A stretch of DNA of 39,670 nucleotides. Source: an uncultured Anaerotruncus sp. GTDB taxonomy: Bacteria > Bacillota > Clostridia > Oscillospirales > CAG-272. The notes beneath the pieces were generated by a model that saw only the letters and a program-made list of their open reading frames with translations, was not told where the DNA came from and did not search any database. Position numbers and translations under genes: made by a program. Location of the stretch: contig CAJLZE010000010.1 of the NCBI GenBank assembly GCA_905210995.1, positions 1 to 39,670 of the forward strand, written 5' to 3'. Below, in pieces: positions 8,014-15,323 of the stretch. The first letter of the stretch is position 1, and the number at the start of each line of letters is the position of its first letter.

Positions 8014-8088
8014 CTGAGCACACGGCGGGCAGATAGCGCAGCTCGGGTGCCGAGCGTACGTTGCCCGCGTAAACACAAACAGGCTCAG
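8014..8088 (+). promoter_or_regulatory. structured 5' leader, possible cis-regulatory RNA
   Basis: Three nested stems can be drawn: CTGAGC (8014-8019) with GCTCAG (8083-8088); GCGGGCA (8025-8031) with TGCCCGC (8062-8068); GCTCGG (8041-8046) with CCGAGC (8050-8055). Purine-rich internal bulges lie between them. The outer stem opens at the expected transcript start and closes seven bases before the AAGGAGG ribosome site. I could not match it to a riboswitch class. Confidence 0.5.
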
Positions 8089-8109
8089 GATATTAAGGAG
8101 GATCAATAA

Positions 8110-9027
8110 ATGAAGTTCTGTCGCATTGCATCGGTTATTCTGGCAATCCTTATGCTCTTCTCGTTTACCGCCTGCCGGAAGGAAAACGGCGGAGACGGCA
8201 CAAAAGCGCCCGAGGGCTCTTCCGCTGCACCCGCGAACACCACGGCGGGCAAGTCCGAAAGCTCAAAGGCTCCCGCCGAGAGCACCGCAAAGCCCGACAA
8301 CACCACAAAGAAGAATGACGAGACCACCACTCCGGAGACCGACCCGCCTCTTGCCGTCGATACCATCTCCGAAAGCGAAATGACCATTCTGCGCATGGCA
8401 ATGCCGCAAAAGCTCCCCGACAATTCCGATTTCTCTATCCTTACCCGCATGATGTGCGGCGACAACGCCGAGGATTATCAGGTCGGCGGCAATTCCAAGG
8501 GCAGCCTCAAGTATGTTGACGAGACAGAGGGCGCCGTTTACGGCAAGGCATTCCGTTTTGCCGGCAAGGCTGACGAAAAGGACAGCCGCGGCGAGATACA
8601 GATCAACCCTCAGAATGTCAATATGGTCACCGGCGCACGCGGCATTCTGTTTTATGTTGACTTCTCGCACATAAAGCCCGCCGAGGGTAAAAAGATGTGT
8701 GCGTCCGTCACCATCAACGTCAACAGCATCCGCTCCAAGGGTTCCGACGGTCAGAACGGCTCCGCCATCGCATGGTACTATCAGGACGGTATATGGACGC
8801 AGACCACCAACATCAACGCCTGCCGCCTTGAGATACCGGATAACTTCAAGGGCTGGATCTACGTTCCCGCGACATCCTTCACCCAGACAGACGGCGAGTA
8901 TTGGGATACCGCGACCGAGCGCTTCAACGACAAATTCTTCGTTGAAAATATGCGCTGCTACACAGACGGCTATACCTACGATGCCGATTCCTATGTGATC
9001 TTCGACGAGATCACCTTCATAAAGTAA
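8110..9027 (+). CDS. secreted lipoprotein with beta-sandwich-like domain
   Basis: 305 residues, with AAGGAGG eight bases before the ATG. The signal peptide ends in the lipobox FTAC (C22). Residues about 30-85 are a Ser/Ala/Thr/Lys/Pro-rich linker. Residues about 95-305 (FRFAGKADEKDSRGEIQIN, GILFYVDFSHI, SVTINVNSIRS, GWIYVPATSF and a final DSYVIFDEITFIK) have the strand pattern of jelly-roll carbohydrate-binding-like domains found on secreted glycosidases. No enzyme motif is seen, so it is probably a surface binding protein (inference). It is a single-gene transcript with a very strong promoter, a structured leader and a strong terminator. Confidence 0.8.
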   Translation: MKFCRIASVILAILMLFSFTACRKENGGDGTKAPEGSSAAPANTTAGKSESSKAPAESTAKPDNTTKKNDETTTPETDPPLAVDTISESEMTILRMAMPQKLPDNSDFSILTRMMCGDNAEDYQVGGNSKGSLKYVDETEGAVYGKAFRFAGKADEKDSRGEIQINPQNVNMVTGARGILFYVDFSHIKPAEGKKMCASVTINVNSIRSKGSDGQNGSAIAWYYQDGIWTQTTNINACRLEIPDNFKGWIYVPATSFTQTDGEYWDTATERFNDKFFVENMRCYTDGYTYDADSYVIFDEITFIK

Positions 9028-9042
9028 TAGGTCGATAAATAA

Positions 9043-9079
9043 AACGTCCTCCCCGACGCTATGCGTCGGGGAGGACGTT
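9043..9079. terminator. bidirectional terminator between lipoprotein gene and rnfB
   Basis: 17-bp perfect arms AACGTCCTCCCCGACGC (9043-9059) and 9063-9079 with a TAT loop. On the minus strand it is followed by TTATTTAT, ending the rnf operon. On the plus strand the tail is less T-rich. Confidence 0.85.
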
Positions 9080-9111
9080 CGTTATCTGTCGGATCATACG
9101 GAAATTCTCCG

Positions 9112-9954
9112 TTATTTGCCGCTCGTTCCGCGGGACATCACCAGTTCGCCGTTTTTGCGCACCGCCGACCAGATTATGCGGCGCGGGCATTTGTTTTCGC
9201 AAAGTCCGCATTCGGTGCACTTTGAATAGTCTATCGCGGCGCCGAAGCCGTCTACGGTAATTGCTCCCGCAGGGCAGTTCTTTTCGCACAGGCGGCATGA
9301 GATGCAGCCCGCATCGCAAAACTTTCGCACCTCGGCGCCGCGCGTTTTGGTCGCGCAGCCCACCCAGTGGGCGCTGTCATACGGAATGAGCTTTATTATA
9401 CCCTTGGGGCAGGCTCTCGCGCAGACGCCGCAGCCCTCGCACTTGTGATAATCCACCACGGCAACACCGCCCACTACCGTTATCGCGCGGAAAGGACATG
9501 CCGCGGCGCAGGTGCCGAGCCCTATACATCCGTTGGGACATACCTTATCGCCGCCGCCGAGACGCTCTGCCGCAATGCAGTCGTGCGGTCCGCGGTAGTT
9601 GTATTTGAAATGCGCGTTGTCAAAGCCGCCCGAGCACATCACCTGCGCTCTCATACGGACGGGAGCTGCGACCTCCACGCCCATTATCCTGCCTATCTTT
9701 TCGGCGACAGCAGCGCCGCCCACGGCGCAGGCATTTGCGGGAGCTTCCCCCGCCGCTATCGCAGCCGCAAGAGCCGCGCAGCCCGCCTTTCCGCAGCCGC
9801 CGCAGTTGGCGCCGGGAAGGACCTCAAGTATCTCGTCGGCGCGCGGGTCGCTCTTTACTTCAAATATCTTTGAGGCGACAGCCAGAAGCACGCCGAGTAT
9901 CAGTCCCATGCCGGCAAATATCAGCACGGGTATCAGGATCTCAGTGAAATTCAT
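9112..9954 (-). CDS. rnfB: Rnf complex subunit B (Fe-S protein)
   Basis: 280 residues. Part of the membrane Rnf complex, which oxidises reduced ferredoxin with NAD+ and pumps Na+ or H+. One N-terminal membrane helix (residues 5-28) is followed by the four-cysteine cluster domain C51-C54-C59-C76 (NCGGCGKAGC). Four ferredoxin-type sets come next: C139/C143/C149/C153, C172/C175/C178/C182, C217/C220/C223/C227 and C246/C249/C252/C256. This cluster-rich form is typical of Clostridia. It is the last gene of rnfCDGEAB, 14 bp after rnfA. Confidence 0.96.
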   Translation of the reverse strand: MNFTEILIPVLIFAGMGLILGVLLAVASKIFEVKSDPRADEILEVLPGANCGGCGKAGCAALAAAIAAGEAPANACAVGGAAVAEKIGRIMGVEVAAPVRMRAQVMCSGGFDNAHFKYNYRGPHDCIAAERLGGGDKVCPNGCIGLGTCAAACPFRAITVVGGVAVVDYHKCEGCGVCARACPKGIIKLIPYDSAHWVGCATKTRGAEVRKFCDAGCISCRLCEKNCPAGAITVDGFGAAIDYSKCTECGLCENKCPRRIIWSAVRKNGELVMSRGTSGK

Positions 9955-9968
9955 TTTGCGATACCCCC

Positions 9969-10574
9969 TTATTTGCCGAAGCTGATCCCCGAAAAGCCGG
10001 AGAATATCATTGCCAGAAGCCCTGCGGCGATGAGTATCAGCGGCATCCCGCGGAAGGCGCGCGGCGGATCGGCTATCTCAAGGCGTGCGCGCACGCCCGC
10101 AAAGATGACAATAGCCATTGTAAAGCCGACGCCAGCGGCAAAGCCGTAGCACACCGACGGTATGAAGCCGTAATTTTCCTGAATGTTGACGAGTGCCGCG
10201 CCGAGCACCGCGCAGTTTGTGGTTATCAGCGGCAGATAGATGCCGAGTGAGCTGTAAAGCGCGGGCACGAACTTGCGCAAAAACATTTCGATAAGCTGTA
10301 CGAGCGCCGCGATGACGAGAATGAACGCCACCGTTTTGAGATATGTAAGCTCATATGGGAGCAAAAGCAGATAATATATCGCCCATGTCACGGCGCTTGA
10401 GAGCGTCATTACGAATGTGACAGCCATGCCCATGCCGAGCGCCTTATCGGGACTGTCCGACACGCCGAGGAAGGGGCAGCAGCCGTAAAATTTCGAGAAT
10501 ATAAAGTTTTCGACAAATATCGCGCTCATCATCATAAGGAGCACGTCGGTAACGGTAAGCTGTGTAAAATTCAT
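9969..10574 (-). CDS. rnfA: Rnf complex subunit A
   Basis: 201 residues, six predicted membrane helices. Characteristic stretches are FVENFIFSKFYGCCPFLGVS near the N-terminus and SLGIYLPLITTNCAVLGAAL in the middle. The cysteines in these (C32/C33 and the one in TNCAVLG) match positions proposed to hold an Fe-S centre at the RnfA/E interface. The start ATG at 10572-10574 follows the GGAGGG of GAGGGAGGC. It lies between rnfE and rnfB. Confidence 0.96.
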   Translation of the reverse strand: MNFTQLTVTDVLLMMMSAIFVENFIFSKFYGCCPFLGVSDSPDKALGMGMAVTFVMTLSSAVTWAIYYLLLLPYELTYLKTVAFILVIAALVQLIEMFLRKFVPALYSSLGIYLPLITTNCAVLGAALVNIQENYGFIPSVCYGFAAGVGFTMAIVIFAGVRARLEIADPPRAFRGMPLILIAAGLLAMIFSGFSGISFGK

Positions 10575-10590
10575 GTCAGCCTCCCTCCGG

Positions 10591-11301
10591 TCATTCCGGG
10601 CTGCCCGCGGAGGGCTTTTTCGTATTTTCGCTTATGTCCGAAAGGCGGCGCAGGCGCGCGCGGTCCTCGGCGGTGTTGCGCAGCTTCTGCACGACGGCGA
10701 TTATAAAGCCGAGCGTGAGGAACGCACCCGCGGGGAGCACGAATATGACTGCGGGCGAGTAGCTCTCGCCGAATACGGGATGCCCGCAGAAGGTGCCGGA
10801 GCCGAGTATCTCACGCACCGTCGAAACGAGCAGCAGGGCGAGCGTATAGCCGGCTCCCGTTGCGATGCCGTCAAGCGCCGACGGCAGCACGCGGTTTTTG
10901 GAGGCGAACGCCTCGGCGCGCGCAAGGATTATGCAGTTGACGACGATGAGCGGAATGAATATTCCGAGCGCGTCGTAAAGCTCGGGCAGATATGCCTTCA
11001 TAAGCAGCTCGACAGCCGTCACAAAGCCGGAAATTATAACGACGTATGCCGCTATACGCACTTCCTTGGGTATCACGCGGCGGAGCAGGGATATCATCAC
11101 GTTCGAGCAGATGAGCACCGCCGAGGTGGCAAGCCCCATGCCGAACGCGTTTTTGACTGAGGTGGTGGTGGCGAGGGTCGAGCACATTCCGAGAAGCTGG
11201 ACGAGGACCGGGTTATTGTCGATAACTCCGTCCTTCAATATTTTGAATGCACGTCCGAGCCATGCGGGCGAACCGCCGTGTTTTTCTTTTTCTTCGGTCA
11301 T
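10591..11301 (-). CDS. rnfE: Rnf complex subunit E
   Basis: 236 residues from the ATG at 11299-11301, preceded by GGAGGAGA. The frame is open further upstream but overlaps rnfG. Membrane protein homologous to RnfA: NPVLVQLLGMCSTLATTTSV, then LGIFIPLIVVNCIILARAEAFA with the conserved cysteine, and GFIIAVVQKLR. The C-terminal about 25 residues are charged and cytosolic. Confidence 0.95.
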   Translation of the reverse strand: MTEEKEKHGGSPAWLGRAFKILKDGVIDNNPVLVQLLGMCSTLATTTSVKNAFGMGLATSAVLICSNVMISLLRRVIPKEVRIAAYVVIISGFVTAVELLMKAYLPELYDALGIFIPLIVVNCIILARAEAFASKNRVLPSALDGIATGAGYTLALLLVSTVREILGSGTFCGHPVFGESYSPAVIFVLPAGAFLTLGFIIAVVQKLRNTAEDRARLRRLSDISENTKKPSAGSPE

Positions 11302-11317
11302 TCTGTCTCCTCCTTTC

Positions 11318-11884
11318 TTATTCGGCGGGAACGAGTTCCATGCCGACGACCGCGGCAAGCGCGCGGTTCACGCCCGAAAGCACCGAGCGCGAGGATATCG
11401 TTGCGCCCGAGATCGCGTCAACATCGGTGCCGAGCGCCGGCTTTCCGCTGATGCCTATGTATTGCGAAAGATAATTTGCGTCATTGACGCGGCTCCCGAG
11501 CCCGGGAGTCTCGGAGAGCGCCGTTATGTTGACGCCCACGATCTTTCCGTCGTGCCCGATGCCGACGATCATGTCGATGTTCCCGCCGAATCCGGAGGGT
11601 GACACCGAAACAGCCCATCCGAGGATGTCGCCGCTCGCCGAGCTGACCTCAAACACCGCGCTCACTGTGTCGGGCGCGCCGTCAAGGGAGCGGTATTCTA
11701 TTCCGTCCGCCTCAAACACCGCAGATATGGCGGCGCGTTCGGTGGCTATCCGTTTTTCTTCGATCTTGTCGCGCGTCAGCGTGTACGAGACCGACACCGC
11801 AAGCGCAACGCAAATGCAGATAACGGTGAGAGAGAGGGCAATGCGCAGGGTGCGGCGCAGCATTGTTTCGCTTTTTATGTTCAT
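11318..11884 (-). CDS. rnfG: Rnf complex subunit G (covalent FMN protein)
   Basis: 188 residues. One membrane helix (about 13-36), then an extracytoplasmic FMN-binding domain with SETPGLGSRV (124-133) and DAISGATISS. T162 of SGAT is the expected site of covalent FMN attachment. Its ATG overlaps the TGA of rnfD (ATGA), so translation is coupled. It relays electrons through the membrane part of the complex. Confidence 0.95.
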   Translation of the reverse strand: MNIKSETMLRRTLRIALSLTVICICVALAVSVSYTLTRDKIEEKRIATERAAISAVFEADGIEYRSLDGAPDTVSAVFEVSSASGDILGWAVSVSPSGFGGNIDMIVGIGHDGKIVGVNITALSETPGLGSRVNDANYLSQYIGISGKPALGTDVDAISGATISSRSVLSGVNRALAAVVGMELVPAE

Positions 11885-12927
11885 TTGCCTGCCGCCTCCT
11901 TCGGTGTTTCTTCGGGCTTCTTTTTCTTTTCTTTGCCGCGCTTCGTGCCGAAAACGCGCGGCGCGGTAAGACGGTCGATGTAATATACGAGCATATTCAT
12001 CATGAGTATCGCAAATGACACGCCCTCGTTATATCCGCCGAAATAGCGGATGAAGACGGTAACGCACCCGCAGCCCGCGCCGAATATCAGTCTGCCTGCC
12101 GATGTGACGGGCGATGTCGTATAGTCGGTCGCCATGAATATAGCGCCGAGCATGAGGCCGCCCGCGGTAAGCTCGCTGAGCATGAACGCCAGTGCATTGT
12201 CGCCCTTGGGGAATATTAAGGTCAGCAGCGCGACGGTGCCGATGTATGCAACGGGGATGTGCCAGGTGATTACGCGGCGGCAGATGAGGTATATCCCGCC
12301 GGCTATCAGCAGCACAGCCGATATTTCGCCTATCGAACCGGCGCAGCGCCCGAGAAAGAGGTCAAGGGTCGATGTGCCGGGCACCTCGCCTGCCTTCAGC
12401 GACGCAAGCGGCGTTGCCTCGGCTATTGCGTCGATCTTGCCGGTGAAGGAGAAGACCCGCCAGTCGAGCCGGTCAAAGGGAGCGGGGAAGGCCGTCATTT
12501 GTCCGGGCCATGCGAAAAGAAACGCACGTCCCGCCAACGCAGGGTTGAGAAAGTTCTTTCCTATGCCGCCGAAAAGCTGTTTTACCACGACGATGGCGAA
12601 AAACGCACCGACTACGGGTATCCAGTACGATACGGCGGAGGGGAGGTTGAGACCGAGCAGCAAGCCGGTCACTACGGCAGAGAGATCGCCGACCGTGCAG
12701 GGGCGGTGCAGTATCAGGCGCACGAGGTATTCAAATAGCACCGACGACGCGACCGAGATGAGTACGACGACGAGAGCGCGCGGCCCGAAAACGTAAACGC
12801 CCCATAAAAGCGCGGGCATGAGCGCGATTATAACGTCAAGCATTATCGAGCGTGTGGTGTCTGTCCGTTTTATGTGAGGCGACGGCGATACCGTCAGCCG
12901 TTCGGGATATCCGATCTTATCATTCAT
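11881..12927 (-). CDS. rnfD: Rnf complex subunit D
   Basis: 348 residues. Polytopic membrane subunit of the NqrB/RnfD family: SPSPHIKRTDTTRSIMLDVI at the N-terminus, KQLFGGIGKNFLNPALAGRAF, and the flavin-attachment region DAIAEATPLA, where T172 is the likely FMN-linked threonine. The usual Ser/Gly before Ala-Thr is Glu here. The C-terminus ends in a Lys/Glu-rich tail (about 325-348). It starts 33 bp after rnfC. Confidence 0.95.
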   Translation of the reverse strand: MNDKIGYPERLTVSPSPHIKRTDTTRSIMLDVIIALMPALLWGVYVFGPRALVVVLISVASSVLFEYLVRLILHRPCTVGDLSAVVTGLLLGLNLPSAVSYWIPVVGAFFAIVVVKQLFGGIGKNFLNPALAGRAFLFAWPGQMTAFPAPFDRLDWRVFSFTGKIDAIAEATPLASLKAGEVPGTSTLDLFLGRCAGSIGEISAVLLIAGGIYLICRRVITWHIPVAYIGTVALLTLIFPKGDNALAFMLSELTAGGLMLGAIFMATDYTTSPVTSAGRLIFGAGCGCVTVFIRYFGGYNEGVSFAILMMNMLVYYIDRLTAPRVFGTKRGKEKKKKPEETPKEAAGK

Positions 12928-12960
12928 TTCAGTATCATCTGCCTTTCCGGTTAGTTCCGC

Positions 12961-14268
12961 TTATTTTCTGCTCCGCAGCGCGCCCTTGGCAACGCGTATG
13001 TACTGCACTATCGGAACATTTCCGGGGCAGTTGTAGGAGCAGGTGCCGCATTCAACGCAGCTCATAACGTGCAGCTTTGCCGCCTCGTCGTATTTGCCTG
13101 CCATGGAATACTGGGCAAGATAGACGGGCATTAGGTGCATAGGGCAGTTCTTTACGCATTTTCCGCAGCGTATGCAGGCAAAATCGTCGTGTATTGCCGC
13201 AAATTTTTCGGAAAACACCAAAATCGCCGAGGTTCCTTTTGCGATGGGCGCGTCAAAGTCCCATATCGCGGCGCCCATCATGGGGCCGCCGTTTATGACC
13301 TTGAAGGGCACGTCGGTAAGACCGCCGCAGTATTCGATAAGCTCGCGCACAGAGGTGCCGAGAGGGACGCGCAGGTTGCGCGGCTCGGCTATGCAGTCGC
13401 CGTCCACCGTCACACAGCGTTCGATGAGTGGCATTCCCTCGGCAAACGCGCGGTAGATAGCCGAGCAGGTCTCAACGTTGAATACGACGCAGCCCACGTC
13501 GGCGGGCAGCTTGCCCTCGGGGATCTCGCGTCCGGTGAGCGCAAAAATGAGCTGCCTTTCATCGCCCTGGGGATATTTTGTGCGCATTATCCGCACACGC
13601 AGAAGGGGACTGTCGCCTATCGCAGCCGAAATGCTGTCGGCTGCGTCGAGCTTGTTGTCCTCGATCGCAATATCGCCGTGCGGGAGCCCCAGCGCGCGCA
13701 GGAGTATCTTTGCGCCGCCGACGATCTCGTCGGGATGCTCGAGCATAAGGCGGTGGTTGACTGTTATGAAAGGCTCGCACTCGGCACAGTTGATTATCAT
13801 TTTTTTCACCTTGCCGATTGCGCCGGAAAGCTTTGCCCATGTCGGGAAGGTCGCGCCGCCCATGCCGGAGATGCCCGCGCGGCGTATGACATCCACGATC
13901 TCCTCGGGAGAGGTGTCGCCGAGCTTTTTTTCAAACGGCTTTATGTCGGGCGACAGCTCCATGAGACCGTCGTTTTCGATTATGACCGTCTGAACGGGGC
14001 GTCCCTGTGCGTTCGGACGGGTGCCGAAGGCGCGCACTGTTCCCGAAACGCTTGAATGCACGGGACATCCCAAGCCCTCGGCTGCCGCGCCGATCAGCTG
14101 ACCGCGCAGCACGCGGTCGCCGGGTTTTACGGTCGGCTGACACGGTGCGCCGATGTGCTGAGAGAGAGGGATCTCCACCGTGGGCGGCGCAGGCATATTC
14201 TCAACGGCAAGCGCGCGGGTGTTTTTGTATTCGCGGACGTGTGTCCCGCCTTTGAAAGTATAAACCAT
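12961..14268 (-). CDS. rnfC: Rnf complex subunit C (NADH-side subunit)
   Basis: 435 residues. Binds NAD(H) and FMN and carries two 4Fe-4S clusters. N-terminal FKGGTHVREYKN and IGAPCQPTVKPGDRVLRGQ are characteristic, as are GGATFPTWAK (glycine-rich nucleotide region) and CAECEPFITVNHRL. The clusters are CIRCGKCVKNCP and CVECGTCSYNCP in the last 80 residues. It is the first gene of the operon. The ribosome site before the ATG at 14266-14268 is weak (GGTAG), while a stronger AAAGGA lies further up before a five-codon frame. Confidence 0.96.
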   Translation of the reverse strand: MVYTFKGGTHVREYKNTRALAVENMPAPPTVEIPLSQHIGAPCQPTVKPGDRVLRGQLIGAAAEGLGCPVHSSVSGTVRAFGTRPNAQGRPVQTVIIENDGLMELSPDIKPFEKKLGDTSPEEIVDVIRRAGISGMGGATFPTWAKLSGAIGKVKKMIINCAECEPFITVNHRLMLEHPDEIVGGAKILLRALGLPHGDIAIEDNKLDAADSISAAIGDSPLLRVRIMRTKYPQGDERQLIFALTGREIPEGKLPADVGCVVFNVETCSAIYRAFAEGMPLIERCVTVDGDCIAEPRNLRVPLGTSVRELIEYCGGLTDVPFKVINGGPMMGAAIWDFDAPIAKGTSAILVFSEKFAAIHDDFACIRCGKCVKNCPMHLMPVYLAQYSMAGKYDEAAKLHVMSCVECGTCSYNCPGNVPIVQYIRVAKGALRSRK

Positions 14269-14334
14269 GTGTTATCTACCAAACGGCATGAGCCGTCCTT
14301 TCGGATGATCGATATGCAAAAAGTTTCAGTTTAT

Positions 14335-14363
14335 ATTATACACTTTTAAAATCAAAAAGTCAA
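14335..14363 (-). promoter_or_regulatory. promoter of the rnf operon
   Basis: Minus strand TTGACT (14363-14358), 17-bp spacer, TATAAT (14340-14335), about 65 bp before rnfC. The leader holds a short ACGGC/GCCGT hairpin at 14283-14296. Confidence 0.85.
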
Positions 14364-14421
14364 TCAAAGTACCGCCGAAAATAAAAAAACGCGGCGATGT
14401 CAAAAAAATAATAAAAAGGTA

Positions 14422-14450
14422 TTGACAAGCTCTCGCGGCTGTGATATAAT
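14422..14450 (+). promoter_or_regulatory. consensus promoter of the tRNA-Met/Glu unit
   Basis: TTGACA (14422-14427), 17 bp, TATAAT (14445-14450), 13 bp before the first tRNA base. Confidence 0.9.
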
Positions 14451-14463
14451 ATCAAAGCATTAC

Positions 14464-14537
14464 GGCGGGATAGCTCAGCTGGCTAGAGCAATCGGTTCAT
14501 ACCCGATAGGTCGTGGGTTCAAATCCAACTCCCGCTA
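14464..14537 (+). tRNA. tRNA-Met (anticodon CAT)
   Basis: Cloverleaf: acceptor GGCGGGA with TCCCGCT, D arm GCTC...GAGC, anticodon arm ATCGG-TTCATAC-CCGAT, T arm GTGGG-TTCAAAT-CCAAC with one mismatch. The anticodon stem lacks the three G-C pairs of initiator tRNA, so it is probably elongator. The 3' CCA is not encoded. The next tRNA begins after a single base. Confidence 0.93.
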
Positions 14538-14538
14538 C

Positions 14539-14613
14539 GGCCCGTTGGTCAAGAGGCTAAGACACCGCCCTTTCACGGCGGTAACATGGGTTCGATTCCC
14601 GTACGGGTCACCA
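14539..14613 (+). tRNA. tRNA-Glu (anticodon TTC)
   Basis: Acceptor GGCCCGT with ACGGGTC, anticodon arm CCGCC-CTTTCAC-GGCGG, T arm ATGGG-TTCGATT-CCCGT, and an encoded CCA at 14611-14613. Confidence 0.95.
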
Positions 14614-14615
14614 AC

Positions 14616-14645
14616 AAAAAAGGACGGCTTTTGCCGTCCTTTTTT
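14616..14645 (+). terminator. terminator after tRNA-Glu
   Basis: AAAAAAGGACGGC (14616-14628), loop TTTT, GCCGTCCTTTTTT (14633-14645). Symmetric, so it can also act on minus-strand transcripts. Confidence 0.92.
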
Positions 14646-14670
14646 GTTGCTAACCCATTTAGATAAATCG

Positions 14671-14710
14671 GACCCACTCAAGCCCGCCCATGGCGGGCTT
14701 GATGGGGTTT
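14671..14710. repeat. intergenic hairpin repeat, copy A
   Basis: Near-palindrome with a GCCCGCC/GGCGGGC core. The lead-in AAATCGGACCCACTC (14665-14679) recurs at 14834-14848. GGCGGGCTTGATGGGGTT (14692-14709) recurs at 15034-15051. Confidence 0.75.
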
Positions 14711-14730
14711 GCGCCCAGGTGAGCGAGGAA

Positions 14731-14783
14731 GTCTGATTTTCAGACGCGCAAACCGGGGTTCAGATTCCCGATACCGTGTCCAA
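14731..14783 (+). pseudogene. probable tRNA 3'-half relic
   Basis: A T-arm-like hairpin CGGGG-TTCAGAT-TCCCG (14754-14770) is followed by seven bases and a terminator, as after a real tRNA. Upstream GTCTG/CAGAC (14731-14745) could be what remains of another arm. The T-loop carries G where A58 is invariant, and there is no matching 5' acceptor half. A functional tRNA is unlikely. Confidence 0.4.
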
Positions 14784-14786
14784 AGC

Positions 14787-14814
14787 AAAAGGACGGCTTT
14801 CGCCGTCCTTTTTT
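14787..14814. terminator. second terminator copy
   Basis: AAAAGGACGGC, loop TTTC, GCCGTCCTTTTTT. Nearly the same as the terminator at 14616-14645, including the following GTTGCT. Confidence 0.85.
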
Positions 14815-14839
14815 GTTGCTGATCCGATTGGAAAAATCG

Positions 14840-14880
14840 GACCCACTCCCCCCCGCCCTGCGGCGGGCGTGATGGGGTTT
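14840..14880. repeat. intergenic hairpin repeat, copy B
   Basis: Shares AAATCGGACCCACTC and the GATGGGGTTTG end with copy A. The core is CCCGCC/GGCGGG with a CTGC loop. Confidence 0.7.
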
Positions 14881-14899
14881 GGAGTGTGCAGACTTCTTC

Positions 14900-14939
14900 A
14901 AAAAACAAAAGGACGGTCAAAACCGTCCTTTTGTTTTTT
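14900..14939. terminator. third terminator copy, 18-bp perfect arms
   Basis: AAAAAACAAAAGGACGGT (14900-14917), loop CAAA, ACCGTCCTTTTGTTTTTT (14922-14939). On the minus strand it immediately follows a tRNA 3' relic. Confidence 0.88.
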
Positions 14940-14966
14940 GGTGGAGATGGTGGGATTCAGAACCCC
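14939..14966 (-). pseudogene. tRNA-Ala 3'-end relic
   Basis: The 25 bases at 14934-14958 are identical to 15106-15130, covering the T-run, CCA, the acceptor 3' strand and the start of the T arm of the intact tRNA-Ala. After that the sequences diverge, so only the 3' end was duplicated or survives. Confidence 0.75.
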
Positions 14967-15017
14967 GCTTTGCGGTAGAATGAAAGCGTATTTTGTCGTT
15001 CACCTTGCGCAAAGCAT

Positions 15018-15051
15018 ATCAACCCCGTCTTGCGGCGGGCTTGATGGGGTT
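15018..15051. repeat. intergenic hairpin repeat, partial copy C
   Basis: Carries GGCGGGCTTGATGGGGTT identical to copy A, with ATCAACCCCGT in the left arm. Confidence 0.65.
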
Positions 15052-15072
15052 CGGATCGTAGAATTTCCGTGC

Positions 15073-15111
15073 AAAAAAGAAAGACGACCGTAAAGGTCGT
15101 CTTTCTTTTTT
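15073..15111 (-). terminator. terminator of tRNA-Ala
   Basis: 17-bp perfect arms AAAAAAGAAAGACGACC (15073-15089) and 15095-15111 around GTAAA. It abuts the tRNA CCA. Confidence 0.9.
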
Positions 15112-15186
15112 GGTGGAGATGGTGGGATTCGAACCCATGACCTCCGCGTTGCGAACGCGGCGCTCTCCCAACTGAGCTACACCCCC
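15111..15186 (-). tRNA. tRNA-Ala (anticodon CGC)
   Basis: Minus strand: acceptor GGGGGTG with CATCTCC including the G3-U70 identity pair of tRNA-Ala, D arm GCTC...GAGC, anticodon arm CCGCG-TTCGCAA-CGCGG, T arm ATGGG-TTCGAAT-CCCAC with one mismatch, and encoded CCA at 15111-15113. Confidence 0.93.
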
Positions 15187-15226
15187 GTATGCGGGAAAAC
15201 ACGCGGTCATTTCAACCGCGAAAGTA

Positions 15227-15255
15227 ATTATACCACAAAGCGGCGGCTTTTGCAA
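15227..15255 (-). promoter_or_regulatory. promoter of tRNA-Ala
   Basis: Minus strand TTGCAA (15255-15250), 17 bp, TATAAT (15232-15227), 40 bp before the tRNA. Confidence 0.82.
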
Positions 15256-15323
15256 TACCAAATCGAAAAAAAGTAATAAAAATTTGCGCGGCGCACAAAA
15301 GAGGGGCGTGCGCCGCGCGTAGG

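Noticed and set aside
13135..14055. 306-codon plus-strand frame opposite rnfC
   Set aside because: Antisense shadow. All Rnf motifs are on the minus strand in one frame.
14646..15110. CRISPR-like array suggested by regularly spaced repeats between the tRNAs
   Set aside because: The repeats are terminator and hairpin copies of unequal length and spacing with partial tRNA sequence between them, and no cas genes are present.
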